Part shown: piece by piece, positions 1 through 8,600 of the stretch | Numbering within the stretch: position 1 is the stretch's first letter | Layout of the letters: each line of letters opens with the position of its first letter | Origin: Christensenella sp. UBA5893 | GTDB lineage: Bacteria > Bacillota > Clostridia > Christensenellales > UBA1242 | Direction: 5' to 3' | DNA: 62,865 nt | Assembly (NCBI GenBank): GCA_002431905.1 | Contig: DJER01000033.1 | Location: forward strand, 104,356-167,220 | Position numbers and translations under genes: made by a program | Notes under the pieces: generated by a model | What the model was told of the DNA's origin: nothing | What the model saw: only the letters and a program-made list of their open reading frames with translations | Database searches by the model: none

Positions 1-49
1 TATTTCAAAATTTTTATTAAAAATTATTTTTATAAAAAGCGAGGGAAAA

Positions 50-358
50 ATGCAAAAAGAAAAATTGCCCTCAAAAAAAATAATTGAAGATGCCTTGCTC
101 AAAAAAGCGTTGGGATATGAAGCAAAAGAAGTTGTTGAAGAGTATGTTATTGACGAATCAGGCGAGAGTAAATTATCAAAAAAGAAAGTTACCAAAAAAC
201 ATATTTCACCAGATATTTCTGCTGCCAAAGTACTTTTGGAACATTTCACTAATGTGGAAGAAAACAAGTACGAGCAAATGAGCTTGGATGAGTTAAGGCA
301 AGAAAAACTAAAATTGATTAAATTATTAGAGCAAGAGGGAGAAAATGATGCAAGTTAA
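50..358 (+). CDS. Phage protein, possibly terminase small-subunit related
   Basis: A 102-residue, charged, helical protein at the left edge of the phage module, with a good SD (GAGGG) before the ATG. The middle contains the pattern ALGYEAKEVVEEYV, then a KKKVTKK stretch and PDISAAKVLLE. A similar arrangement (GY-x-EV, K-rich turn, P-D-x-x-A) occurs in small proteins encoded near phage terminases, but I see no clear helix-turn-helix and cannot prove the link. The C-terminus overlaps the next start by a few bases, so the two are translationally coupled. The large terminase gene, expected upstream, would lie outside the window. Confidence 0.6.
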   Translation: MQKEKLPSKKIIEDALLKKALGYEAKEVVEEYVIDESGESKLSKKKVTKKHISPDISAAKVLLEHFTNVEENKYEQMSLDELRQEKLKLIKLLEQEGENDAS

Positions 359-560
359 ACAATGTAACATAAAAACAAAATGCGAGATAAACGGTTGCAA
401 AAATTTGGCAACCATAACGATATGCAAAGAAGATGATTCAAAGTTTGGACTTAAAGTTTGTGAAGATTGTGCAAAATCTTTAAATGAAACATTGTCAAAA
501 TTATATGTTCCAAAGTGTATTCCTTCACCATTTATTCATAACAAAAAAGGAGTGATGTAA
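345..560 (+). CDS. Small cysteine-rich phage protein, probable zinc binder
   Basis: A 71-residue protein between the terminase-like gene and the portal gene. It has cysteines spaced CEINGC, then a single C, then CEDC, a layout typical of a small treble-clef or zinc-ribbon fold; zinc binding is inferred. Two adjacent ATG codons (345 and 348) follow the SD AGAGGGA and either could be used. The start overlaps the preceding gene and the stop overlaps the portal ATG (TAATG), so it is part of one translationally coupled operon. Function unknown. Confidence 0.65.
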   Translation: MMQVKQCNIKTKCEINGCKNLATITICKEDDSKFGLKVCEDCAKSLNETLSKLYVPKCIPSPFIHNKKGVM

Positions 561-2425
561 TGAAAAAGCAAGAAGATTTGGTAAGTTTAGTTTTGCAAGA
601 TTTCAAAAAACGTCAAAACGAACGAAAGCAGTTTGAGGCAACTTGGAAACTATGTATGAACTTTTTAATGGGCAATCAATATTGTAGTATTGCACCGAAC
701 TTGGAAGTCGAGAACAACGACAAACAATATTTTTGGCAAGAACGAGAAGTGTATAACCATATCGCACCAACACTTGATATAAGACTTGCAAAATTGCAAA
801 AAGTTAGACCAATTATGAGTGTTATCCCAGCGTCAAATGATGATTGTGACCTAAAGACTGCAAAGCTTTGTAAAAAAATCATTAACAGTGTGTATAACAA
901 ACAAGATTTGTCAGCACAAATCTGCAAGGCAACAAAATGGAGTGAAATTTGTGGAACAAGCTTCTATAAAATAATTTGGAATAGCGAACTTGGTGATATT
1001 ATTGCAAAAGATGAAAATCATACTTTGCGTACAGGCGATATTGAAGTGAGCGTTATAAGTCCTTTTGAGATTTATCCAGATAGTGTAAACAACGAAAATG
1101 TAGATGATTGTCAAAGTATTATTCATGCAAAAGCATATCATGTTGATGAAATAAAAAGAATTTATAATGTTGACGTAAAAGGCGAAGACATAAATGTCTT
1201 TTCACTTGAAAATGTTGGGACTGGTCTTGGTGGACTTGGCTATAACTCATATGCAACAAAAATTGTTAGTGGCATAAAATCAAATCATGCACTCGTTATT
1301 GAAAAATATGAAAAGTCGTCAAAAAATCATCCAAATGGCAGGTTCATTATAGTTGCCGGAAACACACTTGTCTATGACGGCGAATTACCTTTTGTAAATC
1401 GAATTGACGGCACTCGTGGTTTTCCATTCATAAAACAGGTTAGTATAGAACAAGCGGGCTCTTTTTGGGGCACAGGTATTGTTGAAAGACTTATACCAGT
1501 TCAAAGAGCATACAACGCAGTAAAAAATAGAAAGCATGAATTTTTAAATCGAATTTCAATGGGTGTTTTGACAGTTGAAGATGGCAGTGTTGATTTGGAT
1601 AACTTGGAAGAAGAGGGCTTGTCACCGGGCAAAATTTTGGTGTATAGACAAGGATCAAATGCCCCAAGGTTTATGTCAGCAAGCAGTGTGCCAACTGATT
1701 TTGAAAGAGAAGAACAAGCGTTGCTTGCCGAATTTATGACAATTTCTGGTGTTAGTGATATCTTGAATAGTTCATCAACCTATACAAATTTAAGTGGCGT
1801 TGCACTACAACTTTTGATTGAACAAGATGAGTCAAGAATTTCGCCAACAAGTGACAAAATAAAAGAGTGCATAAAAGAACTTGGCGGTCAAATTTTAAGG
1901 CTATATAAACAGTTTGCCACAATGCCAAGACTATTAAAAGTCGCTGGCGACAATGGCGAACTTGAACTTGAATATTTTAATGCAAGCGATATAACAAGCG
2001 AAGATATAGTTTTTGAAAGTGATAGCGAAATTTCCGAAAGTTTGGCACAAAGACGAAGTATGGTTTTTGATTTGCTGAATGCCGGTTTGCTTGCAGACGA
2101 AAATGGTAAGTTGAGCAATAGAATGCGTCTAAAAGCACTTGATTTGCTGGGCTTTGGTATTTGGGAAAATGCTCAAGACCTAAACGAATTGCATACCAAA
2201 AAAGCTTCGGCAGAAAATGTCGACTTGGCTAATCAAAAAGATGTCAAAGTGTGCGAAATTGATAATCACGACCTTCATATTCAGGAACATATTTCATATA
2301 TGCTCGGTTGTGAATACAAAAAGAAATTAAACGAAAATAAAAATATTGAACAGGTATTTTTGAACCATATAAGACAACACAAACAAATGAAAAAAATTGA
2401 AGAAAGCATAAAACAAGAGGAGTAA
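560..2425 (+). CDS. Phage portal protein (P22-like)
   Basis: A 621-residue protein in the size range of podovirus P22-type portals. Portals form the dodecameric ring at the capsid vertex through which DNA is packaged. The N-terminal third holds YNHIAPTLDIRLAKLQKVRP and the phrase TAKLCKKIINSVY, typical of this family, and the middle has the conserved block FPFIKQVSIEQ followed by GTGIVERLIPVQRAYNAVKN. The C-terminal region is helical and charged. It starts at the TAATG overlap with the previous gene and is followed after four bases by the scaffold gene, the usual portal-scaffold-capsid order. Assignment by motif and order, not by search. Confidence 0.88.
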   Translation: MKKQEDLVSLVLQDFKKRQNERKQFEATWKLCMNFLMGNQYCSIAPNLEVENNDKQYFWQEREVYNHIAPTLDIRLAKLQKVRPIMSVIPASNDDCDLKTAKLCKKIINSVYNKQDLSAQICKATKWSEICGTSFYKIIWNSELGDIIAKDENHTLRTGDIEVSVISPFEIYPDSVNNENVDDCQSIIHAKAYHVDEIKRIYNVDVKGEDINVFSLENVGTGLGGLGYNSYATKIVSGIKSNHALVIEKYEKSSKNHPNGRFIIVAGNTLVYDGELPFVNRIDGTRGFPFIKQVSIEQAGSFWGTGIVERLIPVQRAYNAVKNRKHEFLNRISMGVLTVEDGSVDLDNLEEEGLSPGKILVYRQGSNAPRFMSASSVPTDFEREEQALLAEFMTISGVSDILNSSSTYTNLSGVALQLLIEQDESRISPTSDKIKECIKELGGQILRLYKQFATMPRLLKVAGDNGELELEYFNASDITSEDIVFESDSEISESLAQRRSMVFDLLNAGLLADENGKLSNRMRLKALDLLGFGIWENAQDLNELHTKKASAENVDLANQKDVKVCEIDNHDLHIQEHISYMLGCEYKKKLNENKNIEQVFLNHIRQHKQMKKIEESIKQEE

Positions 2426-2429
2426 TATT

Positions 2430-3086
2430 ATGGAAGAAAAAGAAAATTGGGAACAACCAACAAATTCGGATAATGTGCCCATGGCAGACGCCAAAATTGA
2501 AGAAAGCACGCCTTTGTCCGATAACGGCTCCCTATACGGAAAATTTAAGGACGCCGAAAGTTTGCTCACAGCCTATAACAATTTGCAGGCAGAGTTTACA
2601 AGAAAGTGTCAAAGATTAAGCGAACTTGAAAAACAAGAACAAGAAGTGCCAGCTAAAGAAGAAATGGAAGATAAAACACCGGTTTTCGAAACCGAAGATT
2701 GGCAAAGCAAAGTTACAACTTTTCTTGAACAAAACAAGGACGCAAAAAAATATGCAAATGAGATATCAAACTATATCCTAAACGACCCAGAGCTTCAAAA
2801 CGATAAAAATGCCCTTGATATTGCTTGGGCAAAGGTGGTTAGCCAAAAATATAAATCACCAGAAAGTATTGTAAGTGATGACAAGTTTGTTGACGATTTT
2901 GTTATGTCGAATGAGCAAATAAAACAAAAAATAATTTCACAATATATTCAAGATTTAGAAAAAAACAAATTGCCTCCATTTGTAACACAAAAACAAGGTG
3001 GAAATGTAACTTTTCAAACAGAAAAGAAAGCCACAACGCTAGACGAAGCAAAAAGACTTGTGGAGGCAATACTCAAATCAAACTAA
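2430..3086 (+). CDS. Phage capsid scaffolding protein
   Basis: A 218-residue, acidic, mostly helical protein placed between portal and major capsid genes, the usual position of the scaffold that guides procapsid assembly and is then removed. Residues about 30-75 contain GKFKDAESLLTAYNNLQAEF followed by a coiled-coil run of E, K and Q, a signature seen in podoviral scaffolds. The C-terminus is basic (KKATTLDEAKRLVEAILKSN), fitting a coat-binding helix. The start follows the SD AAGAGGAG. No protease motif is visible. Confidence 0.75.
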   Translation: MEEKENWEQPTNSDNVPMADAKIEESTPLSDNGSLYGKFKDAESLLTAYNNLQAEFTRKCQRLSELEKQEQEVPAKEEMEDKTPVFETEDWQSKVTTFLEQNKDAKKYANEISNYILNDPELQNDKNALDIAWAKVVSQKYKSPESIVSDDKFVDDFVMSNEQIKQKIISQYIQDLEKNKLPPFVTQKQGGNVTFQTEKKATTLDEAKRLVEAILKSN

Positions 3087-3101
3087 AAATAGGAGACAAA
3101 A

Positions 3102-4340
3102 ATGGTTACATTACAAAGTGCAGAAAATGCATTAAAAACAGTATATCTTGGAGTGGTTAGCAATCAATTAAACGTAAATGCGAACCCACTTCTTGGAAAA
3201 ATTAAACAAACAACAAAAGATGTTTGGGGAAAAGAAGTAAGAAAACTTGCTCCATACGGAATCAATGGTGGTATTGGCGCTGGTGCAGAAACAGACGCAC
3301 TTCCAAAAGCCGCAGGAAATAACTATGTTCAATTTGTCAGCGAACTCAAAAACTTGTATGGCAAAATTGAACTCTCAGACAAAGCAATTCGTGCATCAGA
3401 AAATAATGCAGGCGCTTTTGTTAATTTGCTAAACGATGAAATGGAAGGACTTATCAAAGCATCAAGTTTCAACTTTGGAAGGATGTTATTCGGCGATGGT
3501 AGTGGACTTTTGGCAACAATAACAGCAGTTGACTCAACAACAAAAGTAATCACTTGCGATAGCGTTAGAAATCTTATTGAAGGTATGGTTATAGATATCT
3601 ATAACGGCTCAACAAAGGTTGATGGTGGATTAAGAATTACATACGTTGACAGAGTAAACAAAAAAGTGCATATTGCATTCCCAGCATCATACTCAAAAAT
3701 AATCGCTCAAAACTATACATTATATGTTCAAAACTCAAAAGGTTTTGAAATTTCAGGACTTGGAAAAATCTTCTCAAATTCTGGAACATTATATGGTGTT
3801 TCAAGAACTGACTATCCATGGCTCACACCATACACAAAAACAGAAGCAGGCGAAATAAGTGACAGCCTTATCCAAAGTGCAATAGACTTTTTGGATGAAG
3901 TAAGTGGCTCAAATATCAACTATATTGCTTGCTCAAGTCAAGTAAGACGTGCATACCAAGAATATCTTGGCGCATACAGGCGCAATGTTGACGTTATGGA
4001 ACTTGCCGGCGGATACAAAGCACTAACATACAATGGTATCCCAGTTGTTGCAGATAGATTTGTTGAAGATGATGCAATGTACTTGCTCAACACAGACGAA
4101 TTTACTTTGCACCAACTTTGCGATTGGAAATGGCTTGAAGGGGAAGACGGAAGAGTGTTAAAACAAAATGCCGGATATCCAACTTACACAGCAACTCTTG
4201 TAAAGTATGCCGAACTCGTTTGCGATAAACCAAATGGTCAAGCAAAAATTACAGGAATTTCTAGTACAGTAACAAACCCATTCAAATCAGTTACAGTTGT
4301 AAACCCAACAAAAGACGATTCATCAAAATCTCAAGGTTAA
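3102..4340 (+). CDS. Phage major capsid protein
   Basis: A 412-residue protein directly after the scaffold gene with a strong SD (TAGGAG). Its content fits a HK97-fold coat protein of the P22/gp5-like type: an N-terminal stretch with VWGKEVRKLAPYGINGGIGA, a segment rich in acidic and alanine residues (NAGAFVNLLNDEMEGLIKAS), a beta-rich inserted domain at about residues 145-215, and a C-terminal domain ending in a flexible, lysine- and serine-rich tail. It forms the icosahedral shell. A strong hairpin terminator follows, suggesting that the capsid cistron is a major transcript end. Confidence 0.85.
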   Translation: MVTLQSAENALKTVYLGVVSNQLNVNANPLLGKIKQTTKDVWGKEVRKLAPYGINGGIGAGAETDALPKAAGNNYVQFVSELKNLYGKIELSDKAIRASENNAGAFVNLLNDEMEGLIKASSFNFGRMLFGDGSGLLATITAVDSTTKVITCDSVRNLIEGMVIDIYNGSTKVDGGLRITYVDRVNKKVHIAFPASYSKIIAQNYTLYVQNSKGFEISGLGKIFSNSGTLYGVSRTDYPWLTPYTKTEAGEISDSLIQSAIDFLDEVSGSNINYIACSSQVRRAYQEYLGAYRRNVDVMELAGGYKALTYNGIPVVADRFVEDDAMYLLNTDEFTLHQLCDWKWLEGEDGRVLKQNAGYPTYTATLVKYAELVCDKPNGQAKITGISSTVTNPFKSVTVVNPTKDDSSKSQG

Positions 4341-4356
4341 TTTACGATAAATGCTT

Positions 4357-4392
4357 AAAAACTAGACTTAAATTCAATTAAGTCTAGTTTTT
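4357..4392 (+). terminator. Rho-independent terminator after capsid gene
   Basis: A 15-bp perfect inverted repeat (left arm 4357-4371, right arm 4378-4392) around a 6-base loop, with A-run and T-run forming the ends of the stem. It would end or reduce transcription between the capsid gene and the connector genes, giving more capsid than connector mRNA. Confidence 0.85.
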
Positions 4393-4413
4393 CATAAGCA
4401 AAAAGGAGATAAA

Positions 4414-4716
4414 ATGCTTATTGAAATAAAGTCAGACCCACTTTTTGTTACAGACAGACTAAAAGAACTAGACCAAGACTATTACTTGGTTTTTAACACT
4501 ATAAAACATAAGTACGAAGTGCATAACCATAGTCAAATTGGATGCTCATATTGCTTAACATATCCAAACCCCGCATTAGACGAAAGATTACTTGAACTAG
4601 TCAAAAAAACAAGACGAGAAAACTTTAATGAACTAATGAAAGAGATTGACAAAGCAAACGAAAAGATTGAACAAGAATTTATAAAATCACAAAAAGAAAA
4701 ATTGGAGGGAAAATGA
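4414..4716 (+). CDS. Phage structural-module protein of unknown role
   Basis: A 100-residue protein with SD AAAGGAG. The N-terminal half is mixed alpha/beta (DYYLVFNTIKHKYEVHNHSQ, then CSYCLTYPNPALDERLLELV) and the C-terminal 40 residues are a basic/acidic coiled coil. I recognise the general pattern from Bacillota prophages, where it sits between capsid and head-tail connector genes, but not a function. A CxxC pair (CSYC) is present. It overlaps the next gene by 4 bases (ATGA). Confidence 0.65.
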   Translation: MLIEIKSDPLFVTDRLKELDQDYYLVFNTIKHKYEVHNHSQIGCSYCLTYPNPALDERLLELVKKTRRENFNELMKEIDKANEKIEQEFIKSQKEKLEGK

Positions 4717-5282
4717 AAACAAAACAAGTTTTGGAACTAACTGCAGTATTTTTAGGCAAAGAAGAATTACTAAATTGTGCATATTTCACAGGTTCACAAG
4801 AAGAAATAAGCCAAGAAAATCAAAAAGACCTAGATATGTTGTTAAGATGCCTTAATTTAATAACAAGCGAAATATCAACAGATTATTTGCCAATCTATAA
4901 AACAAAAACAATCAATTTTGTGGATGGTATTTGCCATTTGGAAGATGTTGATGAAAATATCTACCAAATTGTCAAATTGCAAGACGAATTTGACAGCGAA
5001 ATTAGATTCAAAATCATCGGCAATAACCTAAAAGCCAATGCGACCACTTGCCAAATAACATACACATCTTTTGCTCAAAAAACAACACTTGATGGAAATG
5101 TTGAAACCTTTTCAAATCTAATGCCAGCAAGAGTCCTAGCATATGGAACAGCAATGGAATATTCGTTTATTAGTTCTCTTTATGATGACGCAAGCGTGTG
5201 GGAGTCAAGATATAAAAATGGACTTTTGTCAATATCTCAAAAAAAGCATAACCTTGTTATGCCAAAAAGAAGGTGGATGTAA
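4713..5282 (+). CDS. Phage head-tail connector/adaptor protein
   Basis: A 189-residue protein that starts within the stop of the preceding gene (ATGA) after the SD GGAGGG. The C-terminal part, with MPARVLAYGTAMEYSFI and then a W-E-x-R-YKNGL helix, matches the pattern of head-tail adaptors that dock under the portal. The N-terminal helix (EEISQENQKDLDMLLRCLNL) and a beta-rich middle also fit. The position after capsid and before a 505-residue tail or stopper protein supports the call. The exact class is not certain. Confidence 0.65.
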   Translation: MKTKQVLELTAVFLGKEELLNCAYFTGSQEEISQENQKDLDMLLRCLNLITSEISTDYLPIYKTKTINFVDGICHLEDVDENIYQIVKLQDEFDSEIRFKIIGNNLKANATTCQITYTSFAQKTTLDGNVETFSNLMPARVLAYGTAMEYSFISSLYDDASVWESRYKNGLLSISQKKHNLVMPKRRWM

Positions 5283-6796
5283 TGTTCTATAAAAATCCAT
5301 TATTACTAAAAAAAGTAAAAGACTACCAAATATCTTTCAGTGCTTTTGCAAATGGAATGAACACCGAAGTCGATGAAGGTATATTGCCATACAAATATGC
5401 CAAAAGGTGCTATAACTACACTGTAAAAAACGGTGCACTAAAAAATGGTATTGGGTTTAGAGATTTAAGACTTCCAAAGTCAGACGATGATCTAACAGAT
5501 GAAAGGGTTATAGAAACAAAATACGATGACGATATAAAGGCAATTTGGCTCTATAAATATTTTGACCCAAAACTAAACAAACCAAACTATCAACTTATGT
5601 ATTATACAACGGGTGGCAGACTCTTGTGGTTTGCACTAATAAACAAATTTCCATACACTTTTGAAATTTCAAGTATCATATATTCAAAAGAAGTGCCAAA
5701 TGCCGTAAACTATAGACTAGATGGTCTTGATTATATGATTTTTTCTTCAAAAACTGGTGGTATGTGGAAATATAACTGCACCAAAACTGCCCAAAAAATT
5801 GAAAATGGGCCAAGCATTGTTTCAATGTGCTTGCACTATGAACGCTTGTTCGCAATTATAGAAAATGGCGAACATAACAGATTGAGTTTTTCGGCAACAC
5901 TAGATCCAACAAACTTTAATGAATCGTTGTCGGAAGGTGGTTTTATTGAAATGCAAGACGAACGTGGTCCACTAAACCATGTTGTTAGTTTTAATGACTA
6001 TGTTTATGTTTTCAGAGATTTTGGTGTTGCAAGAGTTTCTGCCTATGGCGACCAAGCAAATTTTAGTGTCAGCCAACTCTTTATTTCAAGCGCAAAAATC
6101 TATGGCAACTCCGTTTGCGTTTGCGGGGATAGAATTATGTTTCTTTCTCGTGACGGAATAATGTCTTTTGACGGCTATACAACACAAAAACTTAACCTTG
6201 GAATCGAAAGTTTGCTAAAAAATGTCACAAACGAAAATTGCTCGGCACTTTACTATAACGGCAAGTACTATCTTGCACTAAAACTCAACTTTAATGATGG
6301 CGAAAAAATCGGTTGCGAAAGTTATAGCGAAGGCTACATAAATAATGCAGTAATAGAAGTAGATCTAAAAACCCTTGATGTGAATATCTCTCGTGGTATG
6401 GACATAAGGAATATGCTTGTTGTGGATAATGGTAACTTTTGTAAAGTCGTTGCTTGCTTTAATGGTGAGTTCAAAGACAAACTTGGTGAAATGACCCATG
6501 ATGGCGAAATGTTTGGCACTCCACTAAAAAAATGTTGGACAAGCCCAAAGAGCAATCTCGGCTATCCAACAAAAGTAAAACGTGTAAAAGAAGTGCTAAT
6601 AAAAACCAAATCTGATTGCAAGATAAATGTAAAAACCGAAACAAAAGACAAAACATTTTTTGTGACAGGCTCAAATAAATCTCAACGCAAAAAGATAAAT
6701 GTTTTTGGTGAACAAATTGAAATTTCATTTATAAGTGACAAGGCAGGAGATATAGATATTTCTTGCCCACAAATCACAATAGGAGTAACAAGTTGA
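5282..6796 (+). CDS. Phage neck/tail-tube or stopper-like protein
   Basis: A beta-rich protein of about 504 residues (start chosen at ATG 5282, which has a GGTGG SD six bases upstream and overlaps the previous TAA; a GTG at 5273 is less well placed). Repeated segments such as NYRLDGLDYMIF, FNDYVYVFRDFG and GDRIMFLSRDGIMSFDG resemble blades of a beta-propeller-like fold, as in podoviral nozzle or stabilisation proteins (P22 gp10-like). It probably closes the portal channel or builds the short tail. Function is inferred from fold pattern and gene order. Confidence 0.6.
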   Translation: MFYKNPLLLKKVKDYQISFSAFANGMNTEVDEGILPYKYAKRCYNYTVKNGALKNGIGFRDLRLPKSDDDLTDERVIETKYDDDIKAIWLYKYFDPKLNKPNYQLMYYTTGGRLLWFALINKFPYTFEISSIIYSKEVPNAVNYRLDGLDYMIFSSKTGGMWKYNCTKTAQKIENGPSIVSMCLHYERLFAIIENGEHNRLSFSATLDPTNFNESLSEGGFIEMQDERGPLNHVVSFNDYVYVFRDFGVARVSAYGDQANFSVSQLFISSAKIYGNSVCVCGDRIMFLSRDGIMSFDGYTTQKLNLGIESLLKNVTNENCSALYYNGKYYLALKLNFNDGEKIGCESYSEGYINNAVIEVDLKTLDVNISRGMDIRNMLVVDNGNFCKVVACFNGEFKDKLGEMTHDGEMFGTPLKKCWTSPKSNLGYPTKVKRVKEVLIKTKSDCKINVKTETKDKTFFVTGSNKSQRKKINVFGEQIEISFISDKAGDIDISCPQITIGVTS

Positions 6797-6874
6797 TTGA
6801 CGCAAGATTAATAAAGTATTTTAACAAAATCACAAGACGTAAATTAAATTATAGAGCAAGGGGGAACAAAGAAG

Positions 6875-7765
6875 ATGTACAAATATTCTTTCAGTAGTGA
6901 AGACACTGACAAAATAACAGAAAAAACAAAAAACTATTCAGATTTATTGTCAAATTTCAAAAAGGTTGATGAAAAGTATAATTTTAGTGATGACAGCGAC
7001 CTTGATTTGCAACGAAAAACCTTTCAAGGTAAAACTGATGAAGAAATCAAAAAACAAGCACAAGATAGCTTGAAAGACTACAAACAAACAGGCGTAGATG
7101 ATATAGAAAAATCATATAACAACAAAAAATCAAGTCTTGATGAAAAAATCCAATGGGCAAAAGATGAGGGCGAAGAGAAAAAGAAAGAAACAACATCTCT
7201 TTATTCTTCATTAAAAGAAGACGCAAAACAAGACGCATTAAAACGTGGACTTGCTCGTTCGTCAATTGTTATCAATGTGCTTGATGCCTTTGATAAAAAT
7301 ATGCTTAATGAATATAAAAAAATCAACGAAGATATCACATCAAAAATGCAAAATTTGTCAAGCCAAAAATCGCTTTTGGATGAACAAAAACAAAATGCAT
7401 TAAACTCTTTTGATATCTCTTATGCACTAAAATTATCAAACAAAATTGATGAAGTAAACGAAAAGTTAAAACAAGAAGAACAAAAAATTCTTGAATACAA
7501 TAACGAAATTGCCGAAAAAGAAGCAGAGTTCAAGTCAAAGCAAAAGGACAAAGCACTTTCTTATGCATCATATATAGAAAAATATGGTAAGGGCGGAATA
7601 AACACCCTAAAACAAGATGAAAAAGTTGCATATGCCGAACAATACCTTATGGGATTAAGCAAAGATGAAGCAATTGATGAACTTAACAACAATAAGGTAT
7701 TCACAAGTGAAATTGGCCCTGCAAACTATACAAAACTAAAACAAAAAATGTTAAGTAGAAAATAA
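6875..7765 (+). CDS. Coiled-coil phage virion protein
   Basis: A 296-residue, strongly charged protein dominated by coiled coil from about residue 85 to 230. The block DALKRGLARSSIVINVLDAF sits in the middle and the C-terminus has the globular motif YAEQYLMGLSKDEAIDEL. SD is GGGGG, spaced eleven bases before ATG. No tape-measure length or membrane segment is seen, so this is more likely an internal virion, ejection or tail-needle protein than a siphovirus tape measure. A 34-codon TTG-started frame in the preceding gap (6793-6897) is too weak to call. Confidence 0.55.
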   Translation: MYKYSFSSEDTDKITEKTKNYSDLLSNFKKVDEKYNFSDDSDLDLQRKTFQGKTDEEIKKQAQDSLKDYKQTGVDDIEKSYNNKKSSLDEKIQWAKDEGEEKKKETTSLYSSLKEDAKQDALKRGLARSSIVINVLDAFDKNMLNEYKKINEDITSKMQNLSSQKSLLDEQKQNALNSFDISYALKLSNKIDEVNEKLKQEEQKILEYNNEIAEKEAEFKSKQKDKALSYASYIEKYGKGGINTLKQDEKVAYAEQYLMGLSKDEAIDELNNNKVFTSEIGPANYTKLKQKMLSRK

Positions 7766-7768
7766 CCT

Positions 7769-8002
7769 ATGTGGGAAAAAATTTTCACAATGGCAATTTC
7801 AAACGGTATCTTTGCGTGCCTTTTCGTTGCACTTTTGGTGTATGAACTAAAAGACTCAAGAACAAGAGAAAAAAAATATCAAAAAACAATCGACAGCTTG
7901 GCAAACAGACTGCAAACTGTTGAAAAAATAAGCGAAGATGTTGATGAAATGAAAAACGTAATTGTATATAAAAAGAAAAAGGAGACAAAAGAGAATGCTT
8001 AA
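7769..8002 (+). CDS. BhlA/UviB-type holin-like peptide
   Basis: A 77-residue protein with one N-terminal transmembrane helix (about residues 8-25, ISNGIFACLFVALLVYEL) followed by a charged coiled-coil tail (KDSRTREKKYQKTIDSLANR). This is the layout of the BhlA/UviB bacteriocin-holin family, which permeabilises the membrane or helps release of bacteriocin and lysin. It begins four bases after the previous stop without a clear SD, so translation is probably by reinitiation. It overlaps the next holin gene. Confidence 0.75.
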   Translation: MWEKIFTMAISNGIFACLFVALLVYELKDSRTREKKYQKTIDSLANRLQTVEKISEDVDEMKNVIVYKKKKETKENA

Positions 8003-8267
8003 AAAAAGAATAAAAAAATATAGTTTTTGGACAGGACTTGCAGCCTCACTTGTAGTCCTTATGAACGTTATTTCAAAAGCATTTGGCTTTTCAATTGATA
8101 ACAAACTTGTTGAAGATATTGTAATGTCAATATGTGGCGTGCTTATGGCACTTGGTATTGTTTGCAGACCAACACAAAAAGATTTGCAAAAAGAAAATGC
8201 AAAAACCATAGACAAACCAAAAGAAAAACAAGACCCAAAAGAAGAACAATATAATAAAACTGAATAA
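7995..8267 (+). CDS. Phage holin (phi LC3-like)
   Basis: A 90-residue protein with two predicted membrane segments (about residues 10-30, FWTGLAASLVVLMNVIS, and 42-60, IVMSICGVLMALGIV) and the typical CRPTQKDL motif after the second helix, equivalent to DPTTKGL in LC3-type holins. The start at 7995 is chosen because it follows the SD GGAGA; a longer frame from 7962 would read through the end of the upstream gene. Holins form membrane lesions that time lysis. No lysin gene follows: the transcript ends at a terminator directly after the stop. Confidence 0.8.
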   Translation: MLKKRIKKYSFWTGLAASLVVLMNVISKAFGFSIDNKLVEDIVMSICGVLMALGIVCRPTQKDLQKENAKTIDKPKEKQDPKEEQYNKTE

Positions 8268-8268
8268 C

Positions 8269-8297
8269 AAAAAATGTGGCATTTGCCACATTTTTTT
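8269..8297 (+). terminator. Terminator ending the phage module
   Basis: A 12-bp stem with a GTGGC/GCCAC core (arms 8269-8280 and 8285-8296), a 4-base loop and a T-run. It starts just after the holin stop and marks the right end of the phage transcription unit. Confidence 0.9.
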
Positions 8298-8317
8298 GAT
8301 GTTTCAACACTTCTAAC

Positions 8318-8361
8318 GTCATTTTGACTCACACTTCGAAGATTTGCTTTGGAGAAATCTC
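8318..8361 (+). repeat. 44-bp dispersed repeat, copy 1
   Basis: Begins GTCATTTTGAC and ends TTTGGAGAAATCTC. The ends are imperfect inverted repeats (ATTT...AAAT core). First of three copies filling the 333-base gene-free gap 8268-8600 between the phage module and the pyrophosphatase gene; apart from the terminator, the repeats and a promoter I see nothing else there. Confidence 0.85.
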
Positions 8362-8419
8362 TTCATCTTGTCGGGGTCACAAAAACAACAACTGTTTTGG
8401 AGTCCCCCGTAATTATATA

Positions 8420-8463
8420 GTCATTTCGACCCACGCTTCGAAGTTTTGCTTTGGAGAAATCTC
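8420..8463 (+). repeat. 44-bp dispersed repeat, copy 2
   Basis: Begins GTCATTTCGAC and ends CTTTGGAGAAATCTC. The internal part (ACGCTTCGAAGTTTTG) closely matches copy 1. It is followed by AACCGCTTAAT, a spacer also seen in altered form beside copies 4 and 5. Confidence 0.88.
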
Positions 8464-8475
8464 AACCGCTTAATC

Positions 8476-8520
8476 GTCATTTCGACTCTCTACCCCGAAG
8501 TGTGACTTTGGAGAAATCTC
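8476..8520 (+). repeat. 45-bp dispersed repeat, copy 3
   Basis: Begins GTCATTTCGAC and ends CTTTGGAGAAATCTC, with a different centre (CTACCCCGAAGTGTGA). It lies only 12 bases after copy 2, giving a short tandem pair. Confidence 0.88.
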
Positions 8521-8544
8521 AACATATTTACAAGCCACAATACC

Positions 8545-8573
8545 TTGAAATATTAAAATGTATATGTTAATAT
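8545..8573 (+). promoter_or_regulatory. Sigma-A-type promoter for the pyrophosphatase gene
   Basis: -35 TTGAAA (8545-8550), 17-base spacer, -10 TAATAT (8568-8573), then a short leader with the SD GGGGAAAG before ATG 8601. Confidence 0.6.
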
Positions 8574-8600
8574 ATTCCAATACAAAAGGGGAAAGAAAGA

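Noticed and set aside
6793..6897. 34-codon TTG-started frame between the nozzle-like gene and the coiled-coil gene
   Set aside because: No SD, overlaps the start of the next gene, no recognisable content.
7856..8332. 158-codon minus-strand frame opposite the two holin genes
   Set aside because: It covers the terminator and both well-supported holin genes, has no SD, and its F/S/C-rich content is that of an antisense shadow.
8318..8520. CRISPR-like array formed by the three close repeats
   Set aside because: Only the ends of the units are conserved, spacers are 12-58 bases and partly similar to each other, single copies occur elsewhere, and no cas gene is near. A dispersed palindromic repeat family fits better.
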